A DNA stretch of 6,751 bases from Gammaproteobacteria bacterium (lineage in GTDB: Bacteria; Pseudomonadota; Gammaproteobacteria; Pseudomonadales; Azotimanducaceae_A). Positions 6,580-6,751 of this stretch are shown here, in pieces. The position numbers and the translations under genes were made by a program. Every line of letters starts with the position of its first letter. The stretch's first letter is position 1. The stretch lies in the NCBI GenBank assembly GCA_028819775.1, contig JAPPKV010000294.1:1-6751 (forward strand), given 5' to 3'. The notes below the pieces were generated by a model that worked only from the letters and a program-made list of their open reading frames with translations, was not told the DNA's origin and ran no database searches.

Positions 6580-6690
6580 GGGACGGGCTTGTCCCCCCCC
6601 GTGCCCGTTGATGAGAGCACGAACCCGGTGGCGGGGCAGCCTGCGGGCGACGGCGCGCACTGCGGGCGACGACAAGCGACGCCCCTACGG
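6575..6690. repeat. Palindromic intergenic element 3 (CGTAGGGG-ended, compound)
   Basis: The element begins with CGTAGGGG (6575-6582), whose TAG ends the large-subunit gene, and finishes with the inverted copy CCCCTACG (6682-6689). Right after the stop, GGGGAC-GGGCTT-GTCCCC (6579-6596) forms a perfect 6-bp hairpin, followed by more C (an 8-C run at 6593-6600). The right part holds a 12-bp direct repeat CTGCGGGCGACG (6641-6652 and 6660-6671). It looks like two or more units of the same family as elements 1 and 2, partly decayed. The first hairpin may help end the iorAB transcript, though no T-tract follows. Confidence 0.65.
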
Positions 6691-6751
6691 ATTGTCTGAC
6701 ATAATATGTCGTAGTTTTGCTGTAGGTTCGTTCACCGTGGGTTGAGGAAAT
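6691..6751 (+). promoter_or_regulatory. Probable leader of a gene beyond the right edge
   Basis: This stretch is clearly more AT-rich than the rest of the window. GACATAATATGTC (6698-6710) is an odd-length perfect inverted repeat with 6-bp arms around a single A, a typical size for a repressor or dimeric regulator site. TGAGGAAAT (6743-6751) at the very edge looks like a Shine-Dalgarno, so a rightward gene probably starts within a few bases of the window end. No coding sequence is visible inside the window. No clear -35/-10 pair could be assigned. Confidence 0.4.

Noticed and set aside
6579..6596. Rho-independent terminator after the large hydroxylase subunit.
   Set aside because: The stem GGGGAC/GTCCCC is real but is followed by a C-run, not a T-run. 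It is described instead as part of the palindromic repeat.
6575..6690. CRISPR array or tandem repeat array, suggested by the repeated CTGCGGGCGACG.
   Set aside because: Only two 12-bp copies are present with no regular spacers. They belong to a palindromic compound element.
6362..6745. A 127-codon rightward frame overlapping the end of the large subunit.
   Set aside because: It starts inside conserved coding sequence in another frame, and its translation is Arg/Ser-rich with no recognisable domain.

Overview
This is a GC-rich (about 60-65% by eye) bacterial window with five protein genes. The organism is probably Gram-negative: the large molybdenum-hydroxylase subunit carries a twin-arginine (Tat) export signal and has no FAD partner subunit, the arrangement of periplasmic enzymes that pass electrons to the respiratory chain. 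High GC, frequent GTG or weakly led starts, an orphan STAS protein and a large ankyrin-repeat protein would fit an environmental or host-associated proteobacterium or a related phylum. That placement is inference; no marker gene is present.

Layout. 1-135: leader with short repeats and no gene. 136-474 (+): single-domain STAS protein (anti-sigma-factor antagonist type). 542-2527 (-): 661-residue ankyrin-repeat protein, convergent with the STAS gene. 2611-3702 (-): 363-residue double-hotdog MaoC-like acyl dehydratase/hydratase with an excellent Shine-Dalgarno. 3703-3822: 120-bp divergent promoter region. 3823-4314 (+) and 4327-6579 (+): a two-gene operon for a two-subunit molybdenum hydroxylase of the isoquinoline 1-oxidoreductase type, made of a small [2Fe-2S] subunit and a large Mo-cofactor subunit. 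6580-6751: a palindromic repeat, then a short AT-richer stretch with an operator-like palindrome and a Shine-Dalgarno-like sequence at the edge, probably the leader of another rightward gene.

How the genes fit together. The two hydroxylase subunits surely work together: the large subunit would hydroxylate an aldehyde or N-heteroaromatic substrate with water, and the small subunit would carry electrons out through two [2Fe-2S] clusters. The divergent MaoC-like enzyme shares the promoter region and may act in the same catabolic route on CoA thioesters, but the substrate cannot be read from sequence. The STAS and ankyrin genes show no clear functional link to this module.

The most distinctive structure is not a gene. 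Three intergenic elements (481-546, 2568-2615, 6575-6690) have inverted ends built on CGTAGGGG or close variants. In each, one CGTAGGGG end supplies the TAG stop codon of the adjacent gene. This looks like a REP/MITE-like palindromic repeat family sitting at gene 3' ends. I found no clear evidence of a new multi-gene system such as defence, CRISPR or a biosynthetic cluster.
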